This document shows, one piece after another, positions 1 to 10,811 of a stretch of 64,000 nucleotides of DNA. Within the stretch, counting starts at the first letter, position 1. Each line of letters starts with the position of its first letter. A program made the translations under genes and the position numbers. Under the pieces are notes generated by a model. That model saw only the letters and a program-made list of their open reading frames with translations, was not told the DNA's origin and did not search any database. Source of the stretch: Lottia gigantea (taxonomy: Eukaryota > Mollusca > Gastropoda > Lottiidae); assembly GCF_000327385.1 (NCBI RefSeq), contig NW_008708707.1:1379681-1443680 (forward strand), read 5' to 3'.

Positions 1-53
1 TTATGTGTTTTTGTGACATTTGAGTCTTCTATTTGCACCATTCCAATTTCCAG

Positions 54-285
54 TCAGACCCAATTTTCTTGGGAGAACCTTACCAGACCAGACACAGAGT
101 TGCCGCATTTTGATCCCCTGACAAACAATGGCTCCACTACCACAGGGCCTACACCACCAGAAAAAATGCGAAAGAGCATAATTCCAGGGGCGGGACCCCA
201 ACCCACTTCCCCCAGTCCACATGCCCCCGCCCATCTAGTCGAGCCACTGTCGACAACAACAACTGGAAAGCGACAACTCCATTGA
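54..285 (+). CDS. Candidate 3'-terminal coding exon, unknown protein
   Basis: A pyrimidine-rich stretch ending in TTTCCAG at 48-53 could be a splice acceptor. From 54 the frame stays open to a TGA at 283-285, giving about 76 codons. The peptide is rich in Pro, Thr and Ser with few hydrophobic residues, like a disordered C-terminal tail, and ends Gly-Lys-Arg-Gln-Leu-His. The stretch is clearly more GC-rich than the DNA that follows, which is what sets it apart. Any upstream exons would lie outside the window. No polyadenylation signal is obvious close behind the stop; the nearest AATAAA I noticed is near 2095. No family is recognised. A chance open frame in GC-rich non-coding DNA is the main alternative. 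Confidence 0.35.
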
Positions 286-2240
286 CGATATAACGTATAT
301 GGACTGAGACCGGTAATTCGGACTGTTTCCATGTTAAATCATGAAATACAACCTTCTATTATTTTTTCCAGAAATCTTGTTGAAAACTTTCCAATATGTC
401 AGATGAAAGTCTGGCCAATACTTAGTTTCTGGACAAAAATTCAACATATCATGATCATGGAAATCTTGAGCTATTCAAGCTAAAAGTAGACCACTGCATG
501 TTATCAACACCCGCTTGACTGTCACTGCACACAAAACAAACAGTTGTCAAAAACAGGCATGCAAAAACCCCAAAGAGGGTCGGATGGTGGAAGGGGGGGG
601 GGGGATTTCTTATAATAATACATTGGTATACAATCATTTACATACAAGGTTTTAGTGGTCTTATATTACGAGGAACTAGTAGTGCCTGAGTTGTCCGGCT
701 GGTTTGTACCATACGTGGCTTGTTGTAAATAACCTGCGTGCTGGTGGAATGAAACAGGACGCATTTAGTTTTATTTTTGCCGTAACGTATATCCAGCGAA
801 AGATTTTTTTGTCCATTGGCGATTCCCTTCCATCATTTTTATTTTCTATAGTCTTTGATGAAATTACTGTCTGTTATCTATTGTATGGTATTTACCTACG
901 AAGAATACACGTCTAAAAATGTTGACTTTACATGTATCTAGACCGTCATACTGTTAGTTTAACGCACAAATTTTCTCATATTGGTGTCTTATTGTTGGTT
1001 TAACAAAGAAGTTTCTAATGTTGGTTGGATTATTGACTACAAGAAGTGTCATTATGCCAAATACTCGTTCGACACGTAACTTTCCTTCGGATTTTATTGC
1101 ATTATGTCGTCAAGTATGTTTAGTTTTCACGTTTTCACTGAACACGACAGTAACCAGCAATTCACGAAACCCTCACAATACCTTTTGTTAAGTAGTCCGC
1201 TTTTACTGGAAGACTTTCCAAAAAATGTTTGACTCGCCTTACATCTTGTAGATATAATTTTTTATAGGGCTTCAGGTACATAAAGGAGGTTTCAGTTCGA
1301 TCCTGCGACTGTCAGATGCTGACAACAACTGGATGACTCTTGGTAGTAAGTATCATCTAGAAGTATCTGACCAATCGCAGTAGCCACAAGTTGACACATA
1401 AATCATTTCTATTTTCTAACCTGGTCCAATCTGCTCGCCTATTTGCAGTTGTTAGAAGATGGTTAAGACGCCGATATGAGCACAAAACACTTCCGACACT
1501 GACTGGATGAAAATCGGGTGGAAAATTCTTAAGGTACCATGTCGGTATCGATTAGAGGAGCCAGCCCTGGTTTTCCAACAAACATTAGATGTACATGTTA
1601 TAGTTTCACCATGGATCAATTACAACCAGAATTCTTGGTTCCGATTAGTCAGCGTCATTTCTTTTTTTACTTTACTCGTATCAGTGATACAAATTACACT
1701 TTTTAAAGAAATCAACTGAACCTTCTAGGAATATAATTCTTGAGTTGTGTCAACAAAAACTTGGGAAGGTGTTAAAACCAAATCCGTGGTAGCAATTCTT
1801 GATTGACAAGCACAGATAGTTTTTGATCTGGCCACGATGTCAGTGAAATCAGCTCGCCTTAAAAATATCATCGTAAACGAAGTAATATTTCAGAAATTTT
1901 TTTTTGAAGAATATCTATTAACAGTGATTGGTTCATCACGATCCGAAGCAACAGAAATTTTTACCCATTAAACTTCGATAGGATTGAAAGTATTTCTTTG
2001 ACATTTGTCACTGATTTCCTAATCACCACTTTGACAAGTTTGCCAAAGTAAGAAGGGACACGCAAAGCTAGTCACGGGATTTTTTTTGTGGAAAAAATAA
2101 ACGACAAGCATTAAGAGAAAAATAGTTAATTTCAATAATATTACCCATTATATAAGCATTAACATTTTGCGTAATGTTTACTTCCGGTTTGTTTAGTTTG
2201 GCGTTCCGGGATTTAATCCCGCTAAAGGTCGAGATAATAT
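286..2240. other. No recognised feature
   Basis: Only short unconvincing reading frames are present. A run of 12 G lies at 593-604. A tRNA B-box-like GTTCGATCC lies near 1292-1300 without a convincing partner A box. A short hairpin CGGGATTTAATCCCG lies near 2207-2221. Confidence 0.5.
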
Positions 2241-2309
2241 CAGTGTGCTACAGGCTGTGCAGGTAATAGGTCTCTCGATAGTTAGTTTGAATTCGATAAA
2301 GAAAACTAT

Positions 2310-2650
2310 GGCTACAGTTCTGGTAATATGTTTGCTTCTTGCACATTGCATGGCGTTGGCGTTTTAATAATTTTAATAGAGCGACAACATTATCTCGAAT
2401 GATGTATGATAATCTTTTCAAAATGATACTTATTGCACACTTCATGGTGTTGCAGTAGCATAAAAGGAAGTTAAACTTTGAACTTTATAGAAGCGACAAC
2501 ATGATCTCGATGATTCTCAGAGTTGAGTGGAAAACGAAAGACGAATACCGCTGTTCTTTCAAAATGTTGCTTATTGCACACTGCATGGCGTTAAAGGAGC
2601 AAAGAAGTAGGACGTTAAATGGCATTTAATTTATTATAATAAAGCGACAA
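2310..2650 (+). repeat. Family B repeat, three tandem diverged units
   Basis: The motif TTGCACACTGCATGGCGTT or a close variant occurs three times, near 2338, 2430 and 2575. Each is followed by a short AT-rich stretch and then AGCGACAACATGATCTCGAT. The same motifs recur elsewhere in the window next to tRNA-like boxes, so this is probably a short SINE-like repeat that has expanded in tandem. Confidence 0.55.
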
Positions 2651-3124
2651 TGTGATCTTGATGGAGTATAATAAGCTCTCAGATTTTGAAAACTAGATGA
2701 AATTATACCATCAATATAGAATTAAATATCGCTTGACATTTCTAAACATCATTAGTCACCTTGTTATAGCAGACCTTTCCTAAATGAATCCTATAATTTT
2801 TGAATCTGTTTTAATTCTCAAACAATGTATCAGACGTCGTTAGATGAAATTTATTCACGCTCGGGTGGTAATAGACCACGCATCTTGAAAATGGTGTCTG
2901 CTCGCTTAAGTTATTTGACTAAAACTTCTTGGCTTGCTTAATGAAAGGAAATAGAGTTTTACGCCCTCGACCTACTTTTCTGTTCCGGGTTTGGTTTCTG
3001 GTGTAAGGCAAAGGTTGAGAATTGATTTTTCATATTTTTAAACATAGTTTCCCACCATCGTGGCGTGGTGTTTGATATAAATAAACGTCATCAAAATCTA
3101 CCAGTAGATCAGGAGAATTTACAA

Positions 3125-3180
3125 TTTTGTTCTTGCAAAATATCCCTCATTGCAAACTGCACGACGTTACTAGTCAGCCT
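3125..3180 (+). repeat. Family B fragment
   Basis: The core reads CAAAATATCCCTCATTGCAA followed by ACTGCACGACGTTACTAG, matching other family B copies at 8.8 and 30.7 kb. Confidence 0.5.
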
Positions 3181-3797
3181 TAGTCCATTAAGTTACGAAC
3201 GACAAACAAGTATCATTTGATATAATGACGCCTGATTAAACTTTTCAGAATATCAGGAACCACGAACGTCTGACGGTAAACGGAATTATGCTGATAGATG
3301 TTTTAAATTGTCCCTGATTTACTTCCTGAGAATAGAAAAATATCTCTCTGGAAGCCCTTGAAAAGTATCTAGAATGTTTTAGTAAAATTCAACATATTGG
3401 GTAATCCACCTTTAAAATTATCTTTACTTTGCTTAAATTTTAAGTTATTCCACCTTTAAATGAATGTGGTTTATGAATAATAATACGCATCATTTCACTC
3501 CAGAGATGGAATTCATAAAACGTTTAATACGACAGGGCATTTCACTTGATAAATTCTACATCCGTAGATTGTAAACACCGTTAAATATTGTGGTCGCGGT
3601 TAGAATATACAATAACGTACAGAATAACTTGGGAATATAAAGAATGTCTTTGATGCATTTTTATAAGCCCAGTGTAATTTGAGATCGATTTTATAAATGA
3701 GGATTTTAACTTCCTTTGCATAAACAAGAAACGAATTTTGTAACGTTACCTTTGAATACATAGTCCGACTTTTATACCAACTTCACGCGTTTGAAAA
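3181..3797. other. No recognised feature
   Basis: AT-rich DNA with several short TTTAAA-type blocks. No repeat family or open frame of note was recognised. Confidence 0.5.
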
Positions 3798-3837
3798 GTA
3801 GGGTTGGGTTTTAATCAGTAGGGTTGGGTTTTAATCT
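3798..3837 (+). repeat. Two-unit 20-bp tandem repeat, telomere-like word
   Basis: Two consecutive 20-bp units begin GTAGGGTTGGGTTTTAATC and differ only at the last base. The G-rich word resembles telomeric DNA, but two copies are too few to call an interstitial telomere. Confidence 0.7.
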
Positions 3838-3879
3838 TAGTCGTCGTGCGAAAGTGAATACCGCGTTCAGTACTTTCGT

Positions 3880-4040
3880 ACAGAGGACAGAGAAGAAAAG
3901 AGTAACAACCATTTTTACAAGGATAACAACTTTGGTTTACGAAGACCCTTTCTACCAGCTGATCCTTGGCCAAACCTCTTGGTATTGATCTTTCCCGGAT
4001 TATCCATACCCGTTCACAGCTGGGCTGACTGGAATTATCA
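3880..4040 (+). repeat. Family A dispersed repeat
   Basis: Family A reads in order: AAGGATAACAACTTTGGTTT, then CTTTCTACCAGCTGATCCTT, GGCCAAACCTCTTGGTATTG, ATCTTTCCCGGATTATCC, and finally a CAGCTGGG block followed by GACTGGAAT. At least eight other places in the window share these blocks in the same order. Small frames on both strands cross it and are not credible genes. Confidence 0.7.
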
Positions 4041-4670
4041 GAGAGGGCAAACTTTGATATGACACTTCTTTGGAAATTGTGAGGTTTTGCCAAGTGAACA
4101 CAGAACAGATATCTTTGATATTAACTTGCGCTGCAACAATTTGCGTATGTTTCTATGGCTTACAACCCTATCCTTTTCTGAATTTGTAATGACTCTTTTA
4201 AGCCAGTTTCCGGAAGAGGAAGAAAGCAAAACCATTCAATTACATAGCAATGAACACGGACTTTTTTTTATTAACGAAATTATCTATACGTATTAAAAGC
4301 GACAAGAAATCTATGACGAGCTTGGTATGCTTCAAGCTATAGAAAATTAAGTTATTTTCATGTTTTTGAAATCTCACTGAATGGCCAATGAGATAGGTTT
4401 TCTTGGTGGAGAATGCTCATTGCAGTGAAGCTTCAATGCATTCTTAATTAGCAGGTGCGTTTTAATTTTTTTTTTCTTGTATATGACATAATTTAACCCC
4501 CGAGGCTGTCATTTCAGTACCCCTTTTTGTGTTGAAATGTAAATGCTGAATGCTTTTGAGATTTTTCTCGCAGATTTGTTTTTTGAAGATGTGATCAACA
4601 AGTGTCATCGACCCTTCAACAAGTCTGAAACTAAAACAAATTTCTACCGTGCTTCCTTTTAGCAGGTAAA
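4041..4670. other. No recognised feature
   Basis: Two overlapping frames of about 65-70 codons on opposite strands are shadows without coding character. Near 4296 is AAAAGCGACA, a word that recurs beside family B copies. Confidence 0.45.
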
Positions 4671-4739
4671 CCTCGTATTTGAGACCGAATTAATAAATAT
4701 GCATGATTTAATGATGTTGAAATCGGTCTCATACGAAGC
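4671..4739. repeat. Short inverted repeat
   Basis: Arms of about 16 bp, CGTATTTGAGACCGA and TCGGTCTCATACG, are separated by about 34 bp. One arm has a single extra base. Only one copy was seen. Confidence 0.55.
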
Positions 4740-4956
4740 TATTTAGATAAAGTTAATCATGGTCCTATATATATATTGATAAGGGGTTGTTTTAAACGAC
4801 AAAGATCAAGTGCAGTCTTTTGCGAAACTAGATCAACAGGCACACAAGTAGAACATCAAGCCAAATTATCCCGTCGGGATAACTCAGACTATATTACTGT
4901 GAAGAAAACGTAGACTTGAATAATTAGACACTCTCGAAGTTTGTTCACACAGTTTT

Positions 4957-5298
4957 CTTAAAGCTATACTACTTCTTGGGATGACCAAAAACTTGAAATT
5001 GTTTACTTGGTTAACTTGTTCATTTGGATTTACCTGGTGTCAAAAATATACAACAGAATCCCTCTATAATCCAATAAATCAATAAAACTAAGTAATAGTT
5101 CAGTAAACTAAGTAATTTTGAAACATGCTTAGAAGCGTTTTTCAACAATCATTTAGTTTAATAGATATATCGTGTTATATAGAGATTCTATTTTTGAGTC
5201 ATGGCACCTGGTAAATCCAACTGATGAATATATACACTTGATGACCAAGTTTGAGACTTTCAATTTTATGTCCATTCTAAGAGGTAGTATCCTTTTAA
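4957..5298 (+). mobile_element. MITE family J, complete-looking copy
   Basis: The left end TTAAAGCTATACTACTTCTT is mirrored at the right end, whose reverse complement begins TTAAAAGGATACTACCTCTT. A second diverged copy lies at 21427-21750 with the same internal order, including ATAAAACTAAGTAAT and CCAAGTTTGAGA. It encodes no protein, so it is non-autonomous. TTAA at both ends would fit a TTAA-targeting transposase, but the superfamily is not established. Confidence 0.75.
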
Positions 5299-5534
5299 AG
5301 CAAACAAAATGACAACAGAAACGTTACCGAGTAGGCGTCTAATTATATCGATACGGAAGCAAAGACACTAAATATGTAGGGCAGATTATCCAATATCTTT
5401 TCCCAAGGGCAGATAATTAACTAGATTTAACTGTCTGAAATAATTTGAAGCTTCTTAGTTTCAACTCACAAATGATTTCCGTGTCGTTATAACGGGACGG
5501 TAATAGATAATCCATGGACTTGAGTGGACTTATA

Positions 5535-5759
5535 TTAAAGAGACAGTTTCGCCGTTCGTTTGACCAATCGAACTTTAGTCCCCGAAACGGGATTTTATTT
5601 TAGCTAAGCTAATCGGTAATTGTGTTCACAGGTCACCGTCGAAATTTGAGCTTTCAAATCCATTTGTGTCCATATATAGAAAATTTATTTCTAGTATCCC
5701 TGAAGAATCTTTACATACATTCAAGATCCAAATCAACCCTCCAAAATAGCGAACTTTAA
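5535..5759 (+). mobile_element. MITE family C, short copy
   Basis: It starts TTAAAGAGACAGTTTCGCCG and ends AAAATAGCGAACTTTAA, an imperfect terminal inverted repeat. Internally it has CACCGTCGAAATTTGAGC and CCATATATAGAAA, shared with copies at 9512, 14036 and 31028. It lacks about 100 bp present in the longer copies. Confidence 0.75.
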
Positions 5760-6349
5760 CAGTTAGAATGTACATGAAACACAGCTGGTTCTTTGATTCA
5801 GCAAGCCTGTTTGTTTAGGATTGGCTACTTCTAACTCTGTCTGGCAAAAAGCTTTCTTAGTGTTATAGAGATACAAAAGCGAAACGATGTTATATGTTAT
5901 ATTCGCTCTCAAGTCAAGTGTATGGCACCACGGCCGATGCTTTCTAGAGTCGATCCAGTCCGGAAATACAAAACTTTCTATAACTTGGGCTAAGTACAAA
6001 CGACAAAGCTCGGGTGAACTAGCATCATCAATAGATTACGAAAGATATTATGTTTGATATTAAAAATCAATGCAATTTTCTCAGTGGGTGTTAAAAAGGT
6101 TAAGTCCTTTGACACTCAAACTGAGACAAGATTTCATACAAAAAGGAATGTACTATTATTGAAGTCCTTATTTTGTAGGCGGACTGTCGCTTTTAATACA
6201 ACATTTACAAAACCTCATGGATATATCTTTTATGATCTGAAAGAAAATGTTTCAAAAGTTTCTCCCTTGTTTAGTTACGATATGCGCGTATGCAATGGAG
6301 GAAACACCGATCTTTCTATTTATCCACTAAAGATCTTTAACGTTGAAAC
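5760..6349. other. No recognised feature
   Basis: A frame of 115 codons runs from 6054 into the family D element. Its sequence resembles no known protein and it is interrupted by mobile DNA, so it is not called. Confidence 0.45.
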
Positions 6350-6704
6350 ACTAACACGAGCGGTCTTGGTCGGAGATTTATGTCGCCGATTAGAGTCTTA
6401 AGTAAAATCTCGCATGCGGCCGTGATTCCACAAGATTATGGCGTACTCGACAAAATTTACAATATCAAACAAGTTTGATAATTGACTCCAATAGTTTTAT
6501 CGTCTGCAAGAGAGACCGTCATCATCCAATCAGATTCCCTTTCCTTTCAATTGCATGCTCTGCACCTGATTACCGACATGGTCGAAAACGACGACTGGTG
6601 ATTTTTGTCTCCTCGTGTACCCCTTACCAGTTGGAAAAACTTATGACAAGACTCTAGTCTGCGACGAAAGTCTCCGACCATGACCGCTTGTGTGCCCGCA
6701 CCTT
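6350..6704 (+). mobile_element. MITE family D, longest copy
   Basis: The left end has ACACGAGCGGTCTTGGTCGG, and the right end, reverse-complemented, reads AAGGTGCGGGCACACAAGCG then GTCATGGTCGGAGA. The inverted repeats extend for about 50 bp. The interior contains ATATCAAACAAGTTTGATAA, itself a small palindrome, and a TCATCCAATCAGATT block shared with copies at 29434 and 40038. There is no coding capacity. Confidence 0.8.
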
Positions 6705-6959
6705 AAGCTTCAGATGCAAATCACCAAATAACTGTAATACCCCAAATTGCTCAGACTCTTGGGTTTGGGAAAGGGGGGGGGGGGGGGGTCATTTTCCCTG
6801 TCCGAACTCCGCACTCTACCTCGCTTAATCCCTGCGAATTACATATACTATAATCAAAGAAAAAATGTGTATTATTAAGACCGGAAGCAAATATTAAACT
6901 GTCAATGACAGAGTCAGTTTTTAATCCCACATTATTCTCAAATTACAGTCGTTGGGAAG

Positions 6960-7475
6960 ACAAACAGAATAAAAAGACAAAAATTGATTATTTTTTCAAG
7001 GATTTTTTTTATCAGCTGGTCGTTGGCTAAACTTCTTGGCAAAGATCGTTTCTATCAGTTAGTCCTTGACAAAACTTCGTGGCATTGATCTTTCTCGGAT
7101 TATCCCTACCCAGCTAGGTCGACTGGAATTATTGTAAGTCACAAGACATTCACACGCCGACCAGCTTAAAAACACACGACCACCAATTTTGGTTCACGAG
7201 GGATCCTTTCTAGCACTGTATCCTTAGCTGAACCAGGAGACTTTAATCCCTTCCGGATTATCCATACCCATTTATAGCTGGATCGAATGGAATGATGATG
7301 ACTTATTCAAGGTCAAATAGACTTGCACTAACTCGCCGACAATGATTACAACCCACGACCAACATTTGAGTTCAAGAGATACCCTTTTCTACCAGCTAGC
7401 CAAACCTTTTGGCATTGGTTTTTGCAGATTATCCTTACCCATTTACAGCGTGGTCGACTGGAATACAGGGGAGTG
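6960..7475 (+). repeat. Family A, three-unit tandem array
   Basis: The GGATTATCC plus CCCATTTACAGC block occurs near 7098, 7255 and 7428, giving a period of about 165 bp. Between blocks lie TCACACGCCGACCAGC-type and ACCACCAATTTTGG-type segments, which also follow the single copies at 18.66 and 41.9 kb. The unit is therefore longer than the conserved block alone. A run of 16 G lies just upstream at 6773-6788. Confidence 0.7.
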
Positions 7476-8754
7476 ATCAAAGCAAGCGGATTAAAATTGT
7501 ACAGAACACGATTTAAAGAAGAATATCGTTAGATCATAGATGGTAAAGCGAAACTTCCAGATCTGCATTTGAATCCGAAATTCGTTGTGTTTGTTGTAAC
7601 TAGCTAACCTTCCTTTGTCATCCTTCATTGCTATCGTTTTCCTAATTGCAGATTGCTTTTGATGTTGATATTGTTTTGGAAAGTAATATGTTCGTATTAC
7701 CGTGTTTTGGGTTCTGAGATTGAATTTCAAACAAAATAAGCGATAAGTAAGTTTTGAGTTGATATTTTTATTTCAAACCATACCAACTGATCCTATCTAT
7801 ACTGTCCACAAAGAATTGAAATTATGTTTGGCGTTTCAAATAGATTACTATCGTATCAGTTATAGTGGTAATGGTATTAAATCATCTCAAGATTTAGGAT
7901 AAAATTTCAGATTAACTTTCTATCCCACTCATCTGTATCGGGAAACAAGCTTAAACCAAACCATCTATGAATCCTTAATCTTATTAAAATTATGTTTCGG
8001 GCAAGGAAGGGATTGATTCTCTTTTGTTTTCTATTATTTTGCGTCTCCATTGTAATCTAACAAGTGTTCTACCACAATCTCGTTCTGCTGACGTTAACTT
8101 TAACCAATTAAAGAGCGGCATGTATTTATATTTAATCATTGAGGTTGTTGAAGAGGAAGAAGAATCTTCAAACAGGATAAAAAGCTTCATAAGATAAAAC
8201 TTCAGTTCAGTTCAATTAAGATGCCGCTGTCCTAACACAAATGTCCCCCATTGCGCACTTAAAAGAGTCTATTCGAGTGCTTAAAAGTGGAATTTAAACC
8301 GTTTATCCCAATTTCTAAATGTAGTATTTGTTCCATCCTAGTACATTTGGGAGAATCAAACCCCCCTTTCTAAAAACGAAAAATAAACAGTTACAAATTT
8401 CTAAGAGCCCTCTCTTATGTTTCCTCAATTCAAGAGCAATTCCAGTGCGTCTTGAACTCAATCTTCCCGGTGGTCTCAATCGCTTCAGTAAACAATTACT
8501 TATACCTCGACAACTTTATCCAAGTTGACCTTTGACCTACACCTTATAGACAGTTAATAAATTTCCAGCTTACTCCTAATGAAGTGTCATAGGCGTCTCG
8601 TGCCTGTCCCTAGGCGTTTTCTTCTCCTATTAACGAGACACGGAGAACGCGAAATTGATAGAGAGGAGTTGAATTCAAGCCATAAATCGATTTCAGACTT
8701 ACGAGACTGTTATTGTTCAAGATCCCACGACAGTTGAAACAAAACAGAGTTGGG
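7476..8754. other. No recognised feature
   Basis: Short frames at 7491-7730 (-), 7990-8190 (-) and 8328-8528 (+) show no domain, no splice context and no conserved composition. The DNA is AT-rich and apparently unique within the window. Confidence 0.5.
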
Positions 8755-9130
8755 TAATGCTTATATCTTGACAAAGTTTTCCTCATTGTACACTGCACGA
8801 CGAAGCTGCAGCTCCTCTGATAACCAACCCTCCCTCCCATTGCACGCTGCATGACGACATCCGAAAGAGTTTGGTAATGCTGTGGTTTGGAAAATTCATC
8901 ACTGCTTGAATACAGTTTGACATCCGAAATGATTGGACCAATGCTGATGTGCTGACAAATTTTCCCTCATTGCAAACTGCATGACTACAGTTGGACATTA
9001 GAAAGACGAAGGTAATGCAAGTGTCCTGATAAATTTCTACCATTGCATACTGAATTATGACATTGACATCCAAAAGGAGTTGGTTAAAGCTGCTCTCCTA
9101 CAGTTTTCTTACATTGCACAAAGCATGGTG
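8755..9130 (+). repeat. Family B, five-unit tandem array
   Basis: Variants of CATTGCACACTGCATGACG occur near 8785, 8837, 8970, 9041 and 9113. They are separated by GACATCCGAAAGAGTTGGTAA-like segments of which about 18 bases are shared, and by CTGACAAATTTTCC. The units are diverged and uneven in length (about 70-130 bp). Frames across it on the minus strand reflect the repeat. Confidence 0.65.
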
Positions 9131-9249
9131 TTGAACAAAGTCCCATATAGAACAGAAAGTAGTACATATAACTTCATTCCAATAAATTTCATTCGGCCTA
9201 AATATTAAATAAATCATACATCATATATACAAATATAGCATCATGTTTC

Positions 9250-9310
9250 TCCGTCCTTAGCTCAATATGGAGCAGAAAAAAAGGACGTAAAACTCCATTT
9301 CAATTAAGAA
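9250..9310 (+). repeat. Family B fragment, A-box-containing part
   Basis: TAGCTCAATATGGAGCAG is followed by AAGGACGTAAAACTCCATTT. This is the same segment that links two family B units at 30.6-30.8 kb. Confidence 0.6.
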
Positions 9311-9414
9311 CCTCTGTCTATATACATTGGCTTAAATACAGTAAATCAGTCTGTCGCAATGGATAATATTACAGCTAATCATATAAACAAATGTACTGAT
9401 ATAGAAAGAGAACC

Positions 9415-9876
9415 CTATTACGTAATACATTCGAGGAAATTCCACGGATAATTTAATTGGACGACAATTTCTCTACCATTGGGGATAATATTTCGTAATG
9501 GAGAAATATACTTTAAAGGAACAGCTTCGTCATCCGTTTGACTAATCATACTTTAGTCTAAGAAACGGGATTATTTTCAGCTAAGCTAATCAGTAATATT
9601 GGTCACAGCTCACCGTCGAAATTTGAGCCTTCAAATTCACGTGCGTCCAGAATTATCTGGATGAGAAAGTTAAAAAGACGAGTCGTCATTTCTTCAAACT
9701 CTACCATATATAGACATAGAATGTAAATTCCTATTGTGAGGTATATTTGAAGGAATTGGGCGATTATCGTACATTTCTAGTACTTCTGAAGACTTAATAG
9801 CAAAAGGACTGTATTACGTAATATATTCAAGGAAATTCCACGAATAATTCGATTGAACGATAATTTCCCCACGGCT
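9415..9876 (+). repeat. About 65-bp direct repeats flanking a family C MITE
   Basis: Segments at 9415-9480 and 9812-9876 share TATTACGTAATA, then GAGGAAATTCCACG or a one-base variant, ATAATT, and GACGACAATTTC-like blocks. They are about 80% similar by eye. The family C copy at 9512-9798 lies between them. The pair is far too long for a target-site duplication, so it is probably an older duplication into which the MITE inserted. Confidence 0.6.
9512..9798 (+). mobile_element. MITE family C, long copy
   Basis: It begins TTTAAAGGAACAGCTTCG and carries the family C internal order: GCTAAGCTAATCAGTAAT, CACCGTCGAAATTTGAGC, GTCCAGAATTATC, AAGACGAGTCGTCATTTC, CCATATATAGA and TACATTTCTAGTACTTCTGA. The right terminal repeat is not clear, so the end is approximate. 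Confidence 0.7.
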
Positions 9877-10009
9877 ATCTCATTGCACAATAACACAGTA
9901 GAGAATTGAGTGGACTTCTCGTGATTATGGCTTGAATCGGACCTAAAAATATCTTGCTTGACTATACAGTGCTCTAAGGGATACCCTTAGTAACAGCGGG
10001 GTTTATACT

Positions 10010-10310
10010 CGGAAGCCATGTTCCTCTCCCCTGGAAAAGGTTAGCCTGGCTTTGCCCCACCCCAATTTCAAATTTTTATATCAATTAAGATGGGGAAAGG
10101 ATTGCCTGTTAGCCCCTAACCCCTAAGCACCCCCCCCCCCCCCTCCCGCCCGCCCATCATCCTCGTTTCTTGCAGATGGAGGGGGGAGTGGGTGTCCAGA
10201 GGCATGGCTAATGGTTCACCCTGCAGTAATCCCGAGATAGTTCTTAGGGATAGGGTGGGGGTCCGAACCCTGCCCCCCCCCCCACCCCCCGAAGCCTCGG
10301 TATATATCGA
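10010..10310. mobile_element. GC-rich, degenerate hAT-like MITE fragment(s)
   Basis: The segment shares TTTCAAATTTTTATATCAAT and a following GGGGAAAGGATTGCCTG-type block with related copies at 10.7 and 24.2 kb. It contains C runs at 10130-10143 and 10273-10283 and a CAGAGGCATGGCTAA end-like word near 10198. Boundaries are unclear. Confidence 0.35.
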
Positions 10311-10311
10311 C

Positions 10312-10639
10312 AGTATAATATAAATTTAACGACGGCCTGATTTCAGGATAACACACTAATAGTGTCAGTCTAATTTTTGTCCCAAAGGAAATGAAATTGG
10401 GTTATAAGTAGGTCTATAAACCGTTATAATTTCAAAATAATTTGATTCGAGGTGGTATAATAAAATTAAAGTCTATGAGGTGAAATAAATCTACAGAAAT
10501 GTGATGAATTATGACAAAGTCATCGTATTGAGACACTTGACTAACAGGAAGTGACATCAGGACGTTAGAGTGCTGAATGAACAGAAAATTTGTAAAATTT
10601 AGAACGGCAGGTTTTACTAGTTCCCAGTACATAGGCTGA
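10312..10639. other. No recognised feature
   Basis: AT-rich spacer between two hAT-like fragments. A 66-codon minus-strand frame at 10432-10632 has no recognisable domain. Confidence 0.45.
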
Positions 10640-10811
10640 GTATATGGACCCCATCTTTCGACGTTACATATTCCGTGCGTGTTCTAGTGTCCGTGTCCAA
10701 ACTTTTGGCCCCCACTTTCAAATTTTTTTTCATTTCACATGGTGAAAGAATGACCTGATTTTGCAGCCCCTTCTCGACCCTCTAACCTGATGTTTCCAAG
10801 AAACGCCACTG
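10640..10811 (-). mobile_element. hAT-type MITE fragment
   Basis: Read on the minus strand it starts CAGTGGCGTTTCTTGG at 10811, a hAT-style terminus, and carries the same GGGG / TTTCAAATTTT interior as its relatives. The far end is not clear. Confidence 0.5.

Noticed and set aside
3798-3837. Interstitial telomere
   Set aside because: Only two 20-bp units, and the word is not a standard telomere repeat.
6054-6401. 115-codon plus-strand frame
   Set aside because: Its 3' end lies inside a family D MITE and it matches no known protein.
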